Below, piece by piece: positions 13,186 to 25,431 of a DNA stretch of 64,000 nt. Position numbers and translations under genes: made by a program. Source of the DNA: Spinacia oleracea (taxonomy: Eukaryota > Streptophyta > Magnoliopsida > Caryophyllales > Amaranthaceae); NCBI RefSeq assembly GCF_020520425.1, contig NC_079487.1:89595141-89659140 (forward strand), written 5' to 3'. The number at the start of each line of letters is the position of its first letter. The first letter of the stretch is position 1. The notes below the pieces were generated by a model. That model ran no database searches and had not been told where the DNA came from. It saw nothing but the letters and a program-made list of their open reading frames with translations.

Positions 13186-13630
13186 TGTTTTTGTGAAGAA
13201 AATGCTAAGTGTGAAAATAGGGGAAGCCTCTTCAACCAGGCTGTCGTTTTCCTCCAATCGGTTGTGGTTTGTCCTACAAAAACGGCAAACGTAAACTGGC
13301 TCGGGGGGGGTTCCCGAGAAAACCCTCTCCGACGCTCAAGTCAGTTCTTGTAGAGAGAGAAAGTAGTGAGAGAGTCAGTGTGGGAATAATTGCATACCTG
13401 AGTAATGATTAGGTGAGACATATTTATAGTAATGCAAGATGGCATACTTAGTAAATATGGGCAAGTGTAGGGGTGCAAAATCTTGGGCCTGTAGGAGGCT
13501 GAGATATGGGCCCCTAAGTTCTGGTCTGAGCCCATCAAAAGGTTTGTGCTTGAGGGTATTTTTAGTAATTTCCCCTAGAAGGGTATTTTGGTAATTTGTG
13601 TAAAAGTGGGTCCCACAGGGGGCCCGAACA
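13186..13630 (-). repeat. Element B 3' LTR
   Basis: 445 bp, beginning TGTTTTTGTGAAG and ending GGGGGCCCGAACA on the plus strand (TG...CA on both strands). It matches 50477-50919 with only a few differences. A TATTTATA motif at 13421-13428 reads as a TATA box on the minus strand. Confidence 0.9.
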
Positions 13631-15220
13631 TTAGCCCCACGCCAAATATACGAGACTAGTCGTTCGAGGGTTGTGTGTTTGGCGGATTAAAAAGTAGTAA
13701 TTGATAGGGTAATATGTGGTTAATGATAATACTCCTTAGAGTTGATAAAATAGGTGAAAAATATGCCAAGTATTTGTAGTTTTGTGGGTTTATAAAAATA
13801 TGGCGGTTGGTTTTGAGTGGGGCGGGTAATATACACTTATTGGCGTAGGAATGGAGTTGACAACATTGGTGGAGGATGCATAAATGTTTGTGGGGCTATG
13901 TTTTGGTGGATGATGCATGCAAGGTCTTAATGCTTTTTGAGTGGAAATGTTTTGACAACATGTTTTCTTTGGCTTTTGCGTAAAAGCCAAAAGATTTAGA
14001 TTAGAGTTTAATATTTGTGGGCACATGGCTGCCATTTTGACTTGGCGAGTGTTTTCCTTCAGTACGTAGTAATACCTCATGGGAATATGGCTGCCATTTA
14101 ATGCGCGCGGGCGGGGCTTCTACTTGAGTAACGCGCATGGTTGTTGGTTGCGCATGTGTTGCGTATCGGGCGAATGATACCCGCATATGGCTGTTGTTTT
14201 GGGCGAGCTGTGTTGCTCCTTGTCTCCTTTACGAGAGCACGTGGTTGTCGTTTGTCGTTGAACTCGTGCCTGATATTTTCCGCGCACAAAATGGCGCACA
14301 GGCTGTTGTTTATCGTAAACCCTTGGCGTGTTGGTTGATCGTATGTACGCGTGGCTACCGTTTTGCACCCTTGGGCCTTTAGTTTTCGTGCCATGGGTAG
14401 GTTTTTCGGTCTAAGCCCGATGTTGGGCGGTTGTTTTTCAGGACCCGAGGAGTTAGATTTTTTCTAAGTATGGGAGTATCTTTGTGTTTGTGAGCTCGCC
14501 TTACCCCATGTGTGGGCATTTCGTGCATTGTTGGCTGCTCTTGCTCGCCTAGTAGGTGGCCTGATCTCGTGCTTGTGCAACCCGGGTGAGTGCGCATTAT
14601 GGGCCGACATCGGGAGCTTGCAAGGTGAGCTGTGCGGGCGTGGCTGCTCTTGCCCGTACACGATGCTAGTGCAAGACGGCGTGGCTGTTGATTTTGTTGG
14701 GCTTGGCTGTCCTTTCTTGGTCCAACTAAGCTGTTGATGCCTATACAAGGGGCTATTGATCGTTGCACATGGTGTGGCTGCTATGTACTCAACGTATGTC
14801 CATGGAGAGAGACATTCGGTTGAGCCGTGTTACGCACGGGACAGGTTGATCGAAAGTAAGGCACGTGCAAGGCTGTTGTTTGCTCCGCGAGACGTGCACA
14901 CGGGATGTCGGGGCTGCTGGTTGTTAATACTTGCCTAAGGGACGCGCGGGCTGTCACTTGTCGCGTGGTGATGGGCGCTCGTCGTCGTAGTTGTGCTCCA
15001 CACATGTTGTGTGAGGCGAGGGCGTGTCAAGGCTGCTACCTCTTGCATTTGGGTAGGTGACGTAGGCGCATAAGGTGTCACTGATTTTGGGGCGTTCGTT
15101 CTTTTTTTTTTTTTTGTCGAGCCATGTAAAATGATGGCTGATGGTTTTTTATTTTGTTTGTGTTTTGGGGATTGTTTTTGTGAGTTTGTTTAGTGAGTGT
15201 GAGGGTAGGCCAAGGCCAAG
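13631..15220. other. Element B noncoding region, G/T-rich
   Basis: No retrotransposon domain is encoded here. The plus strand is G- and T-rich with many imperfect recurrences of ATGGCTGTTG- or GGCTGCC-like phrases spaced a few tens of bases apart, a decayed tandem structure. Short open frames exist on both strands but resemble nothing I recognise. The end next to the LTR (AGCCCCACGCC) reads on the minus strand as GGCGTGGGGCT, the probable polypurine tract. Confidence 0.55.
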
Positions 15221-15630
15221 GCTAGGTGGCTTCTACTCGCCGCACATGATGGTGCGATGGCTTCTACTTGTCGCATATGATGGTGCGATGGCTTCTACTT
15301 GTCGCACATGATGGTGCGATGGCTTCTACTCGCCGCACATGATGGTGTCGTGGCTTTTACTCGCCGCACATGATGGTGCCATGGCTTCTACTTTCCGCAC
15401 ATGATTGTGCCATGGCTCCTACTTGACACACATGATGGTGCCATGGCTTCTACTTATGGTGCCATGGCTTCTACTTGTCGCACATGATGGTGTCGTGGCT
15501 TTTACTCGCCGCACATGATGGTGCCATGTATTCTACTTTTCGCACATGATTGTGCCATGGCTTCTACTTGCCACACACATGATGGTGCCATGGCTTCTAC
15601 TTATGGTGCCATGGCTTCTACTTTCCGCAC
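15221..15630. repeat. 31-bp tandem array inside element B
   Basis: About 13 units of the type CTTCTACTCGCCGCACATGA followed by TGGTGCGATGG. Clear starts fall at 15251, 15282 and 15313, a 31-bp period. Some copies are shortened, for example CTTCTACTTATGGTGCCATGG. No coding content is evident. Confidence 0.85.
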
Positions 15631-16500
15631 ATGACTTAGATAAATTTTGATAAGTATGGGAATGGGCTGTTGTTCTCCAAAGGAGCTAATGAGCCCCATG
15701 CTTGGGCGAACGACGATGCGCCATTCTTGAAAATGACTTAGATATTTTTGCTAAGTATGGGAATGGGTTGTTGTTCTCCAAATGGACTAATGAGCCCCAT
15801 GCTTGGGCGAACGATGATGCGCCATTCTTGAAAATGACTTAGATTATTTTGCTAAGTATGGGAATGGGCTTCTGTTCTCCAAAGGGACTAATGAGCCCCA
15901 TGTTTGGGCGAACGATGATGCACCATTCTTGAAAATGACTTAGATTATTTTGCTAAGTATGGGAATGGGCTGCTGTTCTCCAAAGGGACTAATGAGCCTC
16001 ATGCTTGGGCGAACGATGATGCGCCATTCTTGAAAATGACTTAGATTATTTTGCTAAGTATGGGAATGGGCTGTTGTTCTCCAAAGGAGCTAATGAGTCC
16101 CTTGCTTGGGCGAACGATGATGCGCCATTCTTGAAAATGACTTAGATTATTTTGCTAAGTATGGGAATGGGCTGTTGTTCTCCAAATGGACTAATGAGCC
16201 CCATGCTTGGGCGAACGATGATGCGCCATTCTTGAAAATGACTTAGATTATTTTGCTAAGTATGGGAATGGGTTGTTGTTCTCCAAAGGAGCTAATGAGC
16301 CCCATGTTTGGGCGAATGATGATGCGCCATTCTTGAAAATGACTTAGATTATTTTGATAAGTATGGGAATGGGTTGTTGTTCTCCAAAGGGACTAATGAG
16401 CCCCATGCTTGGGCGAACGATGAAGCACCATTCTAGAAAATGACTTAGATTATTTCACTAAGTATGAGTTCATGTGCTTGAACTTGGCTTGTCTTTTCCT
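15631..16500. repeat. 101-bp tandem array inside element B
   Basis: The phrase ATGACTTAGAT recurs at 15631, 15733, 15834, 15935, 16036, 16137, 16238, 16339 and 16440, giving eight full units of 101-102 bp and a partial ninth. Each unit includes AAGTATGGGAATGGG, GTTCTCCAAA and GCGAACGATGATGCGCC. Copies differ by a few bases, so the array expanded fairly recently. Confidence 0.92.
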
Positions 16501-16814
16501 TTTGACGTGTGTTGCGCTTGCATGGCCAATGTTTGGCTTCTACTTACAACATTCTAGAAACGAAATTTGCTAAGTAATATTACTGGTCGAGCTCTTTACT
16601 ATTGCCTTGAAGATATAAAGCTTTGTTTACAATTATGGGATGTTATTTAGCCTATGGCGGGCTTACATGTATCTTACCCCCACTTTCATCATTGAAAACT
16701 ATGGTTGTGAGCTATAAAGCTAAGTACTTTTGAGAAAGGGAGAAATTCTTAGGAGATTGAACATAAAACCTTCTAAGGTTGTCGGCGTTCCATGGGCGAG
16801 GGAGGGGCTTGCCT
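16501..16814. other. Element B spacer downstream of the coding region
   Basis: About 0.3 kb between the 101-bp array and the gag-protease stop. No domain or repeat is recognised. The RT and integrase that follow protease in autonomous gypsy elements are missing here. Confidence 0.5.
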
Positions 16815-18884
16815 TCAGGAGTTTCGAGTCTTTTCTGGCTTGGCTTTCTTGGCCAGTGGCTGGGGGGTACTTGTCCCTCTCTTGAGGCTGTTAACATAGC
16901 ATCGCCTGCCCACTTGTTGATCCCCAAATATTTTTCCCACGGAGCCATCTTCCAACTCAAGCTGCATGAGAAGTTGGTACACAGAGATTGCGGCTTTTAT
17001 TTTGCTTAGTAGAGGTCGGCCTAAGATGATGTTGTATGGTAGGGAGATGTCCACGACAAGAAAGTCTACCAACAACCGTCTTCCCTTGTTTTTAGGACCC
17101 AACCTGACAGGTAGCTTGATGGTGCCTTGAGGATGGACGGCTTGACCTCCAAATCCAATGAGTGGCTGGGAGATGGTTTTCAGATCATCTTTGGAATACT
17201 TGAGCCCTTCTAGACACTTTAGAGTAATGATGTCGGCGGATGATCCATTATCCACTAACACTCTCCCTACCGTTGAGTTAGCGACTTTCATCTCGATGAC
17301 CAGCGGATCGTCATGGGACTCTTGAATTGGATGGCTAGTGTTCCCACCAAATGTCATCACCGGGGCTGTTTGAGAAGCCGATGCCACTTTTAGGACTTGA
17401 TGTTCCAGTTCCCACAAGCTATCCTTCGCCTTGCTCACAGACCCGCCTGTTGCCAAGCCTCCGGCTATCACTCCAATGTAGTCTCCCGTATCATCACTAA
17501 GGGACTCCTTTTCTTTGGCTTTTGCTTTTGGGGGAGGATTCTTCCTTAAGTAATTATTCAGCTTGCCCTTGTCAGCCAAGTGATCCAGTGCCTTTTTCAG
17601 CTCCCTACCGTTCTTTGTGGTGTGCCCGCACTCGTGGTGAAACTCACACCAAAGTGACTTGTCTCGCTTTGCTTCGGGCATACGGATTGCAGGTGGCTTA
17701 GGGAGGATGTCTTTTCCTTTGAGATCAAGGTAAATCTCCCGCCTATTGCGGTTGTACCTCGGATCCTCACCATGGTCATCAACCATAACTGACTTTTTGA
17801 GGGAGGGCTGAGTTTGGTCGTGGCTGCCGTTTGGTCTTGGCTTTTGTTTTTGCCTTGTTCCACTCTCACCACCCCAATTGATCTTACAAATATCTGTGGC
17901 TTGAATGTGCATTTGAGCCTTCTCCATTGCTTCCTCGGGGTTGGACACCCCGGACTTGATCAATTCAAACTTGAAGTCATCTGGCTGAAGACCTGCCAAG
18001 AGGGATGCGAACTTGGTTTCGTCCTTGAGATTGTGTATCTTTAGGACTTCTTCATTGAATCTCTTAATATAATCGCGAAGGGTCTCCGTCTCTCCCTGTC
18101 TGACTGCCATTAAGTTGACACTTGTCTTTTGGTGCCTCCGACCCGCCGCGAATTGGCTGATGAAAATCTTTTCAAGCTCACTGTAGCTCTTGATGCTTCC
18201 CTTTGGTACGTGTTTGTTGAACCATATAAGGGCAAGACCCTTCAAGGTGGTTGGAAAGTACCTTCACCAAGTAGCTCCGCATCCAGTCTGAACGTTCATT
18301 TGAGCCGCATAGGCGGCCATGTGTTCTTCTGGATCCGTAGTTCCATCGAAAGGCTCGATGGTAGGGACCTTCACTTTGTCTCGGCGAGGGGTGTTCATTA
18401 TTTCTTGGGAGAAGGAAGTGAGAGCCTCTTGCAATGAGGAAGTATGCATGTGCCTATCAGTTCTTGGTGGAGGGGAGTCCCATCTTCCCCTTGGGGAGGT
18501 ATGCCTACCTCTACTCTCTAGGAGAGGCGAGTATGTTCGCTCACGGCGTGGAGGGCTCCTTCCTATTCTTGAGAGTGAACGATACCTAGGGCGATGAGAG
18601 GATGAATGAGCCCCTGGCTGTTGATCGGGGAGTGAAACCCTTGTCCTGGGAGAACGACCTCTAGCCCGGCTAGGGGGTGAGTGACGTCTCCTTGTGGGAG
18701 AAGGTGAGTGCCTCCTGAGAGATGTCCTTCGGGAGCTGACCTCGATCGGTCCGACTGGCTTTGAAGGAGTGGGGTGGTCTCGTGCGGAGGCCGTAGTCTT
18801 GGCACTAGAGGGGGGTAGACCTCGGGTGATCCTATCATTCCTGATGGCTTCTCTGGCTTGTTTGAGGCGCCTTCGGTGCAAGAG
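16815..18884 (-). pseudogene. Element B gag-protease, main part, one in-frame stop
   Basis: The frame runs on the minus strand from the C insertion to a stop at 16815. Its first part lies beyond C at 50006-50369. The sequence is a gypsy gag (FDGTTDPEEHMAAYAAQM; LKGLALIWF; ETLRDYIKRFNEE) and then a protease-like domain (VLVDNGSSADII; LPYNIILGRPLL), where the aspartate of the D-x-G-S-S signature is kept. A TGA at 18264-18266 interrupts gag in the same frame, just after GCGATW. Related gags have a cysteine or similar residue there, so this looks like a single nonsense change. The protein ends about 100 residues after the protease core, without RT. Confidence 0.8.
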
Positions 18885-18889
18885 GTCTC
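18885..18889. repeat. Target-site duplication of element C (left copy)
   Basis: GTCTC directly before the C 5' LTR. It is repeated at 50001-50005 directly after the 3' LTR. Deleting C and one copy restores an uninterrupted B gag frame across the junction. Confidence 0.95.
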
Positions 18890-20293
18890 TGAAGGAAATA
18901 ATGCCCTTGGTCCAAGTATGCATTCTATGTTAAGTCTAATAAGTGCGGTTCAGTATTAATTAACAAGTTAATAATTCAGTGAGATCAAGTGAGCTGAATG
19001 CCTAGCTAGAGGCCGCTTCAGTTCAAGTGGAATTAATGATATTAATCCACAGCTTACTCTTGACTGAACCCGTAGGGTCACACAAATAGTACGTAAACGG
19101 ATCAAGTATTTAATGGCATTAAATACTCTATCTATGGATATTCGGAATCGACGGATCTTGGTTTCAGTGGGAGCTGAGATCGTCACAAGCAAGAAATGAA
19201 TACTTCGGAAACGATGATATTGCCGGAAACGGAAATATGGATCGTATCGGAAATATAAATATCATCCAAGTCGTAGATGTTGCCGGAAACGGAAACATGG
19301 TACGTATCGGAAAATATTATCGAAAATGGAAATATTACCGGAATCGGAAATATTGCCGGAAACGGAAATATTGTCAGAATCGGAAATATTATCGGAATCG
19401 GAAAATAATTCCGGAAACGGAAATATTAAATATTTGTTCGAAACGGAAATTAATTCCGGAATCGGAAATATTAAATATTGTTCGTATCGGAAATGAATTC
19501 CGAAAATCGGGAATTTTATCGGAAGCGTATCATACGAATAAGCATCGGACGAGGCCTGCCGGACGAAGGCCCAGCACGAAGCCTGGCCATCGCCCAGCAA
19601 GCAATGGCGCGCACAACACAGCCCAAGGCTGCGGCAGGCCTACCGCAAGGCAGGCCCAGCGCGCAGCTTAGGCCATGGCAGCCTCGTGGGCTGCGGTAGC
19701 TCGCATGGGCTTCGTGGGCGTGTGGGCTGTGCGCGGGCATGGCCTGCATGCTTGCGGGTGATGCTCGTGTGTGTGTTTGTGTCCATGCATAATTCCTAAA
19801 ACTATTAGGATTTGATGTATGATTAAATTCCTATTCCTATTAGGATTATTTAATTAAATAGAGTCCTTGTAGGATTCTAAGTTTAATTAAATCGTATCCT
19901 ACTAGGATTCCAGTTCCCTTTCCAAACCTCTATAAATAAGGGCCTAGGGTCATAATTTATACGAACGATTGAAGTATTCAAAGGATAAGTTTTTGAAATA
20001 AAATTCAGCCACACTCTTGCACAATAATAACCGAAATTCCTAAGCACCTTAAGGGCGATTCTAGTTGGTCAATCTTGAGGCGGATCCGGACGTACTGTGG
20101 ACTATCTACGGAGGGACGACACTTGGAGTCCTAAAGACTTGTTCTTGTTCGGTTCGGGCGCAGCTAGGGAAGGCACGCTACAAAGTGTATGCATCTATAC
20201 TATGCTAAATGATTATGTGTAAATAATATGCTTTCCTGGCTTTATGGTTTTTCCGCATGATTTATGTATTGTCATATGTATCATAACCTAACA
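18890..20293 (+). repeat. Element C 5' LTR
   Basis: 1,404 bp, TGAAGGAAATAATG...CATAACCTAACA. It contains the CCGGAAA-type tandem array (about 19198-19510), a GC-rich block (19540-19770) and a TATA box TATAAATA at 19931-19938 within CCTCTATAAATAAGGGCC. The R/U5 part would therefore be about the last 330 bases. Confidence 0.93.
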
Positions 20294-20308
20294 GTGGTAT
20301 CACGAGCC
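20294..20308 (+). other. Element C primer-binding site
   Basis: GTGGTATCACGAGCC directly follows the LTR. The usual copia PBS complementary to initiator tRNA-Met is TGGTATCAGAGC. Here an extra C sits after TGGTATCA. The same variant is present in A, D and E, so it is a family trait and not a local mutation. Confidence 0.8.
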
Positions 20309-23030
20309 TCTTATTATTTTCATAATCTAAATTGCATGAACATGGTTAAATATTACAAATTTGCAAGAATTAAAAAGGGGTGATTAATTTTCGTAATTGT
20401 TAATTAATTGCAAATTGCGTTTATTTAATTATACGTACGCAGTTTTTCGGCAGTTTCTTCGTTACTCATCCAAATCGAGTGATTTTTGTGTCAATTCCGC
20501 ATGTAAAAGGCATTCTAAAATTTTGACAAAAATAATATTTTTCGGCCGAACCCAGAATTCTCAAATTCGAAGCCTAACTATGACTTTTCGAAGGTTTTAG
20601 TTTTTCGAATGCAAAATTTCGTAAATTTAAGATGTTAAATTAAATATTTGCGATTCTTGTTGATAAATATTGAATTTTTGATTGACCTACTGTATAGGTT
20701 TAACAAGTTTGAATGCCTAGCCTTGTTAATTATGGAATCTAATTTGTAATTATGATTAATTTGTTTAAAATTGGAATAATTTAGAATTAATTTGATTTTC
20801 ATAATTAGTTATAATTAAATTAGATACCTATGATTAAAAACCACCATAAAAATTGTAAATTTGTGTTAAATTTTAAATTTTTATGACCTAGACTTGAATC
20901 CATGTTAATCGGAAATCAATTAAATAATAAATTTTCGATTTTTCGCCCTAAAATTATGAAATTAATATTATTTATTAATTTGTCATTAATTTTGAATATA
21001 AATTTTTAATTTTTATGCGATTCGCTCATATAACTTGCACGCACAAAGCAATGGACGCTACGTGTTACCCTTAAGAGGTGTTGTATAGTGCGGGCATGCG
21101 ACGACGAGCAAGGGAGCTCGTCGCCCATGCGGTACGAATGTAGCGAGCAAGGGCATGGTGCACGAGCACAAGGCAGCAGCCCTGCCTTGTGTCATGAACT
21201 GTGAGCAATGGGCGCATGGGCAGGGGCGAGAGCAAGGCACGAGCAGTCGCGTGTGGGCAGCAAGCGTGCTGCGCCACAGCGCGCACTGCCTCGAGCAAGC
21301 ATGCGGAGCCTCGCGCGCAGCGAGCGCAAGCTCGCGTGCCACGAGCGCTACGCACAGCGTCGATGGCTCGCGCGCAGCGAGCGCCAGCTCTCATACTGCT
21401 GCCTCGTGCGATGAGCGCAAGCTCGCGTGCGGGAAAGGCAGACGCGCAGCGAGCGATGGCTCGCATAAATCGAGCGCTGGGGCGCGCAGCGAGCACCAGC
21501 TCGCGTATTCGATTGATGCCTTGCGATGGTGAGCAGCAGCGATGCGACGCAGCGCATGGGCTGCGCGCACATGGCCAGTGTTGGTTGTGTGCGTGTGGCC
21601 CATGGGCGTGCGTTGCGTGGGATTGTTGCGTTGCGATTAGATCGTTTTGAAATTTTAATTTGAAATTTTCAGTTTACGTAATTTTAATTAATTTTAAAAT
21701 TAATAATTTAAATTATTTTCTTGGATTTTAATTTTGAATATTGTAATTATAATAAATTTTATTTATTCTAATTATTTTACTAAAATTAAAATCATGAATT
21801 AATTTAAATACGACTGAAATTAAATTAAACTTTTTGGATTCAATTATAAATTTATATGAGCTTTAAATTTTAATTAAATTTGTATGTTTCCGGTTAGACT
21901 AGAAATACATTTTTATGTTTAAAATTAGTAAAGCATATGAATTTATTGGTTTAAGTGGGAGCCCTTTTTAGTCATAAACTCTTGATAAGGACTGAATAAT
22001 TTGTAGATTATTGGTTCCCTTGATTAATTGCTGCAAATGTTTATGTGATGCATAATGTGTTTTACTAACCAGCTATGTGGGCCATTCATGATAATGAATG
22101 GGTGAATGGTATATATTGTATATGTACTGTTTTGCAGGTTATGAAGTGACTAGTATGGCCCAAATAGGATAGAAAATATGGTCTGCGTACCATTAATTTG
22201 AATGTAATTGGTCTAAAGTACCAAAGTTGTTTTTCAATTCAAATATGGTCTGCGTACCATCAAATAGTTGTAATTAGTTTTAATTATAGCTTATCCTATT
22301 TGAAGAAAATGGTTCCTCCCATGGAGATTTTCAAGACGGACTTTGAAGTTAAAGCTTCAAGATGAAGTCGGGCCATACTAGATCACATTTATCTTATGCA
22401 TGTTTTGAGTTATTTATTGCTTTTAAATATGTCTTAAAATGCATGAGATCAAAGCTTGATTATGTTGCATGATTAAGAATTTTAGTTCACTTAAAATCTA
22501 ACCAACATAGTAAGAGCCTTAAGTTCCAAACTTAAAAATTGAGTTAAAAGGTGCCATGCCAAAATGTACACTTGCTTGAATATCCTTTACATCAATCTAG
22601 TAATAGTTTTCGCTCAGCGAGGTGTTACTTATTGGTCCTAAAGGGGCAAGGTACACAAATAATTGTGAGTACATGTTAGTTTTGGTGAAACTCAACGATA
22701 TAAGTAAGGAGTCCTTTTATGTCGTGGCAAAATCGATAGGTTTACCTAATAAGTTCTTAGACGTACCTATCAACCAAGAATAGTTTCTAGACTATTAGCA
22801 AAATGATTTTGCTTACCTAAGATGTTTTAGGATTAAGTCGACAAACTGTGCTTAGTTCTTCAATGATTTTAGGATCTTGGAATCATTTTATTCACACCTG
22901 CTGGAACACATAACTTGAATAAAATGCTTAATGAACATTGAATTATGCATGTATGCTAGAATTTAAGTTTATTAAGAGAAACTGTGAATGGTTATTTATT
23001 TGTTTATTCTTTTCAATTGTAGTTTTAAAT
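20309..23030 (+). other. Element C leader with GC-rich island
   Basis: 2.7-kb untranslated leader before gag. It is very AT-rich except for a GC-rich block at about 21060-21650, made of short shuffled phrases such as CGCGCAGCGAGCG and CCAGCTCGCGT. Many long frames open there on both strands, but they are low-complexity (Ala/Arg/Ser/Cys-rich) and not shared in frame between elements, so I treat them as noncoding. A conserved domain of the leader at 22550-22900 (for example CGCTCAGCGAGGTG) is shared with A, D and E. Confidence 0.7.
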
Positions 23031-23192
23031 ATGGCAAACAACAATTCATTCAACATTCGATCAATTCTCAAAAAGGAGAAGTTGAGCGGGAAAAACTTCC
23101 TTGACTGGCAAAGGAACTTGCAAATAGTTCTTATGCAGGAAGAAAAGGAGTATGTCCTAGAAGAGGCGATGCCCGAAGCCGCAGGCGACGGG
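23031..23192 (+). pseudogene. Element C gag, 5' fragment before D
   Basis: The first 54 codons of gag, from ATG 23031 (MANNNSFNIRSILKKEKL...) to the D insertion after AAGDG. In A, C and D the frame stays open upstream to a TTG and includes an ATG at codon -26 (22953 here). That would add a hydrophobic stretch (WLFICLFFSIVV). The 3' remainder is at 43974-47747. Confidence 0.9.
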
Positions 23193-24566
23193 TGTTAGGT
23201 TATGATACATATGACAATTCATAAATCATGCGGAAAAAACCATAAAGCCAGGAAAACATATTATTTACACATAATCATTTAGCATAGTTTAGATGCATAC
23301 TCTTTGTTGTGTGCCTTCCCTAGCTGCGCCCGAACCGAACAAGAACAAGTCTTTAGGACTCCAAGTGTCGTCCCTCCGTAGATAGTCCACAGCACGTCCG
23401 GATCCGCCTTAAGATTGACCAACTAGAATCGCCCTTAAGGTACTACTTATTTTCGGCTAAATGGGCAAGAGTTATGGCTGATTTTTCTGCTTAAAAATCC
23501 TAGCTTTGAATACTTGAAAAGTTATGTATAAATAATGACCCTAGGCCCTTATTTATAGAGGTATGGAAAAGGAATTGGAATCCTATTAGGATACTAATTT
23601 ATTTAATTAGAATCCTGCTAGGACTCTATTTAAATAAACTTTATCTAATAGGTTTAGGATTTAATCTTTTATCGAATCCCTTAGGATTCGCACACGAGCA
23701 TCGCCAAGCACCGTACACCCGCGCAGGCCTTGCGGCCCACGCTGAGCGCACAGCGCTCGGCCCATGCTACTGTTCGCGCGCGCCCATGGCTTCGGCTGGG
23801 CCTGGCTTGCGCTGGGCCTGGTCGAGGCTTTGGCGTGTGTTGGTGATGCGTGTGGCTTGCTGGGCGATGGCCTGGCTTCGTGCTGGCCTTCGTCTAGCGA
23901 GCCTCGTCCGATGCTAATTCGTACGATACGCTTTCGATTAAATTCCCGATTCCGGAATTTATTTCCGATACGAACAATATTTAATATTTCCGATTCCGGA
24001 ATTAATTTCCGTTTCGAACAAATATTTAATATTTCCGTTTCCGGAATTATTTTCCGATTCCGATAATATTTCCGTTTCTGACAATATTTCCGTTTCCGGC
24101 AATATTTCCGATTCCGGCAATATTTCCATTTCCGATAATATTTTCCGATACGTACCATGTTTCCGTTTCCGGCAACATCTACGACTTGGATAATATTTAT
24201 ATTTCCGATACGATCCATATTTCCGTTTCCGGCAATATCATCGTTTCCGGAGTATTCATTTCTTGCCTGTGACGATCTCAACTCCCACTGAAACCAAGAT
24301 CCGTCGATTACGAATATCCTTAGATGGAGTATTTAATGCCATTAAATACTTGATCCGTTTACGTACTATTTGTGTGACCCTACGGGTTCAGTCAAGAGTA
24401 AGCTGTGGATTTAATATCATTAATTCCACTTGAACTGAAGCGGCCTCTAGCTAGGCATTCAGCTCACTTGATCTCACTGAATTATTAACTTGTTAATTAA
24501 TACTGAACCGCATTTATTAGACTTAACATAGAATGCATACTTGGACCAAGGGCATTATTTCCTTCA
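23193..24566 (-). repeat. Element D 3' LTR
   Basis: 1,374 bp with the family ends. CCGGAAA-type array at about 23940-24255; GC-rich block at about 23690-23920. It pairs with 42585-43968: both share a subfamily-specific U3 (AATCCTGCTAGGACTCTATT). They differ by scattered bases and a short indel near 23690. Confidence 0.92.
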
Positions 24567-25431
24567 GTCTCCCACTTGTCCTTAGGGACAAGTGTGCATT
24601 TCCTAATTCCTTTGTCGCTCGATGCTTGCTCTTGAACATAAGGTAAGAGTTGTCATCCTTATTATGTCCAGAGGTGTTCCTCGGTTTCAGAGTTCAACTG
24701 ATCAAATAAACAGATAATCATAGCCTATGATTCATCCGAGCACGGCCATGCATTTCACAGTTTCTAGCTCTCCGAGTGGCCTTGTACAACTTTTAAGCAT
24801 CTCATCCCGATTTATGGGAGGACAATCCCAATCTTGCGATCTTGAGATTAGACTTCGTTTGATAGGTGATTACCTGAGCGTTGCCTTTATAGCCTCCTTT
24901 TACGGTGCGACGGTTGGTCAACGTCAAAGCAACCAGTTCTCAAACAAGTAATCTCAAATCACTCAGGTATTGAGGATTTAGTGTCTAATAATTTTAATGA
25001 AATTTACTTATGAGAGATTTTCATCTCTTACAGTAAAGTTTCATAGGTCTTGTCCGATACTAGTCTTCCCAAAGTAAGTATCTATGCAAATGGTTATGAC
25101 ATTGCCATGTCCACATAGTTCAAGAAACAGAACTACTAGTCATCTTGCATTCTAATCGTCTAACGTTTTCTATGCGTCCAATTTTATAGAAAACTCCAAC
25201 TAGGGACCATTTTCAACCTTTGACATTCAAGTTCACTTGATAGACATTTCTTAGTCACAGGACTGGTCCTGACAGTCTATCTTGAATACATCGTCAAATT
25301 GAAGGGACTCATCATTTAATAAACCACTAATTAAATGGAAAAATGAATTCTTTTCATTTGTTGTGAATGATTAACCAATAATGTTTTACAAAGATTTAAA
25401 CTCTAAAACTTTAAAACATTAAACAGGGATA
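24567..25431 (-). other. Element D 3' noncoding segment
   Basis: Homologous to 6220-7084 of A, with the same polypurine-like tract next to the LTR and the same antisense 74-codon frame (24727-24951, plus strand). Confidence 0.7.

Noticed and set aside
13790..15005. Several overlapping 60-129 residue frames in element B
   Set aside because: They lie in decayed G/T-rich repeats, on both strands, with no recognisable domain.
15221..16500. Regular repeats considered as a CRISPR array
   Set aside because: Units are directly adjacent without unique spacers, inside a plant retrotransposon.
18890..18923. Start of a 219-residue frame at 18923
   Set aside because: It starts inside the C LTR by accident. 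B gag actually enters from 50006 across the excised element.
19237..19671. Long frame in the LTR encoding GNGNMVRIGKYYRKW-type repeats, present in several LTRs
   Set aside because: It is the translation of the CCGGAAA tandem array plus the GC-rich block. The C-terminal part changes frame and content between copies, as expected for noncoding repeats.
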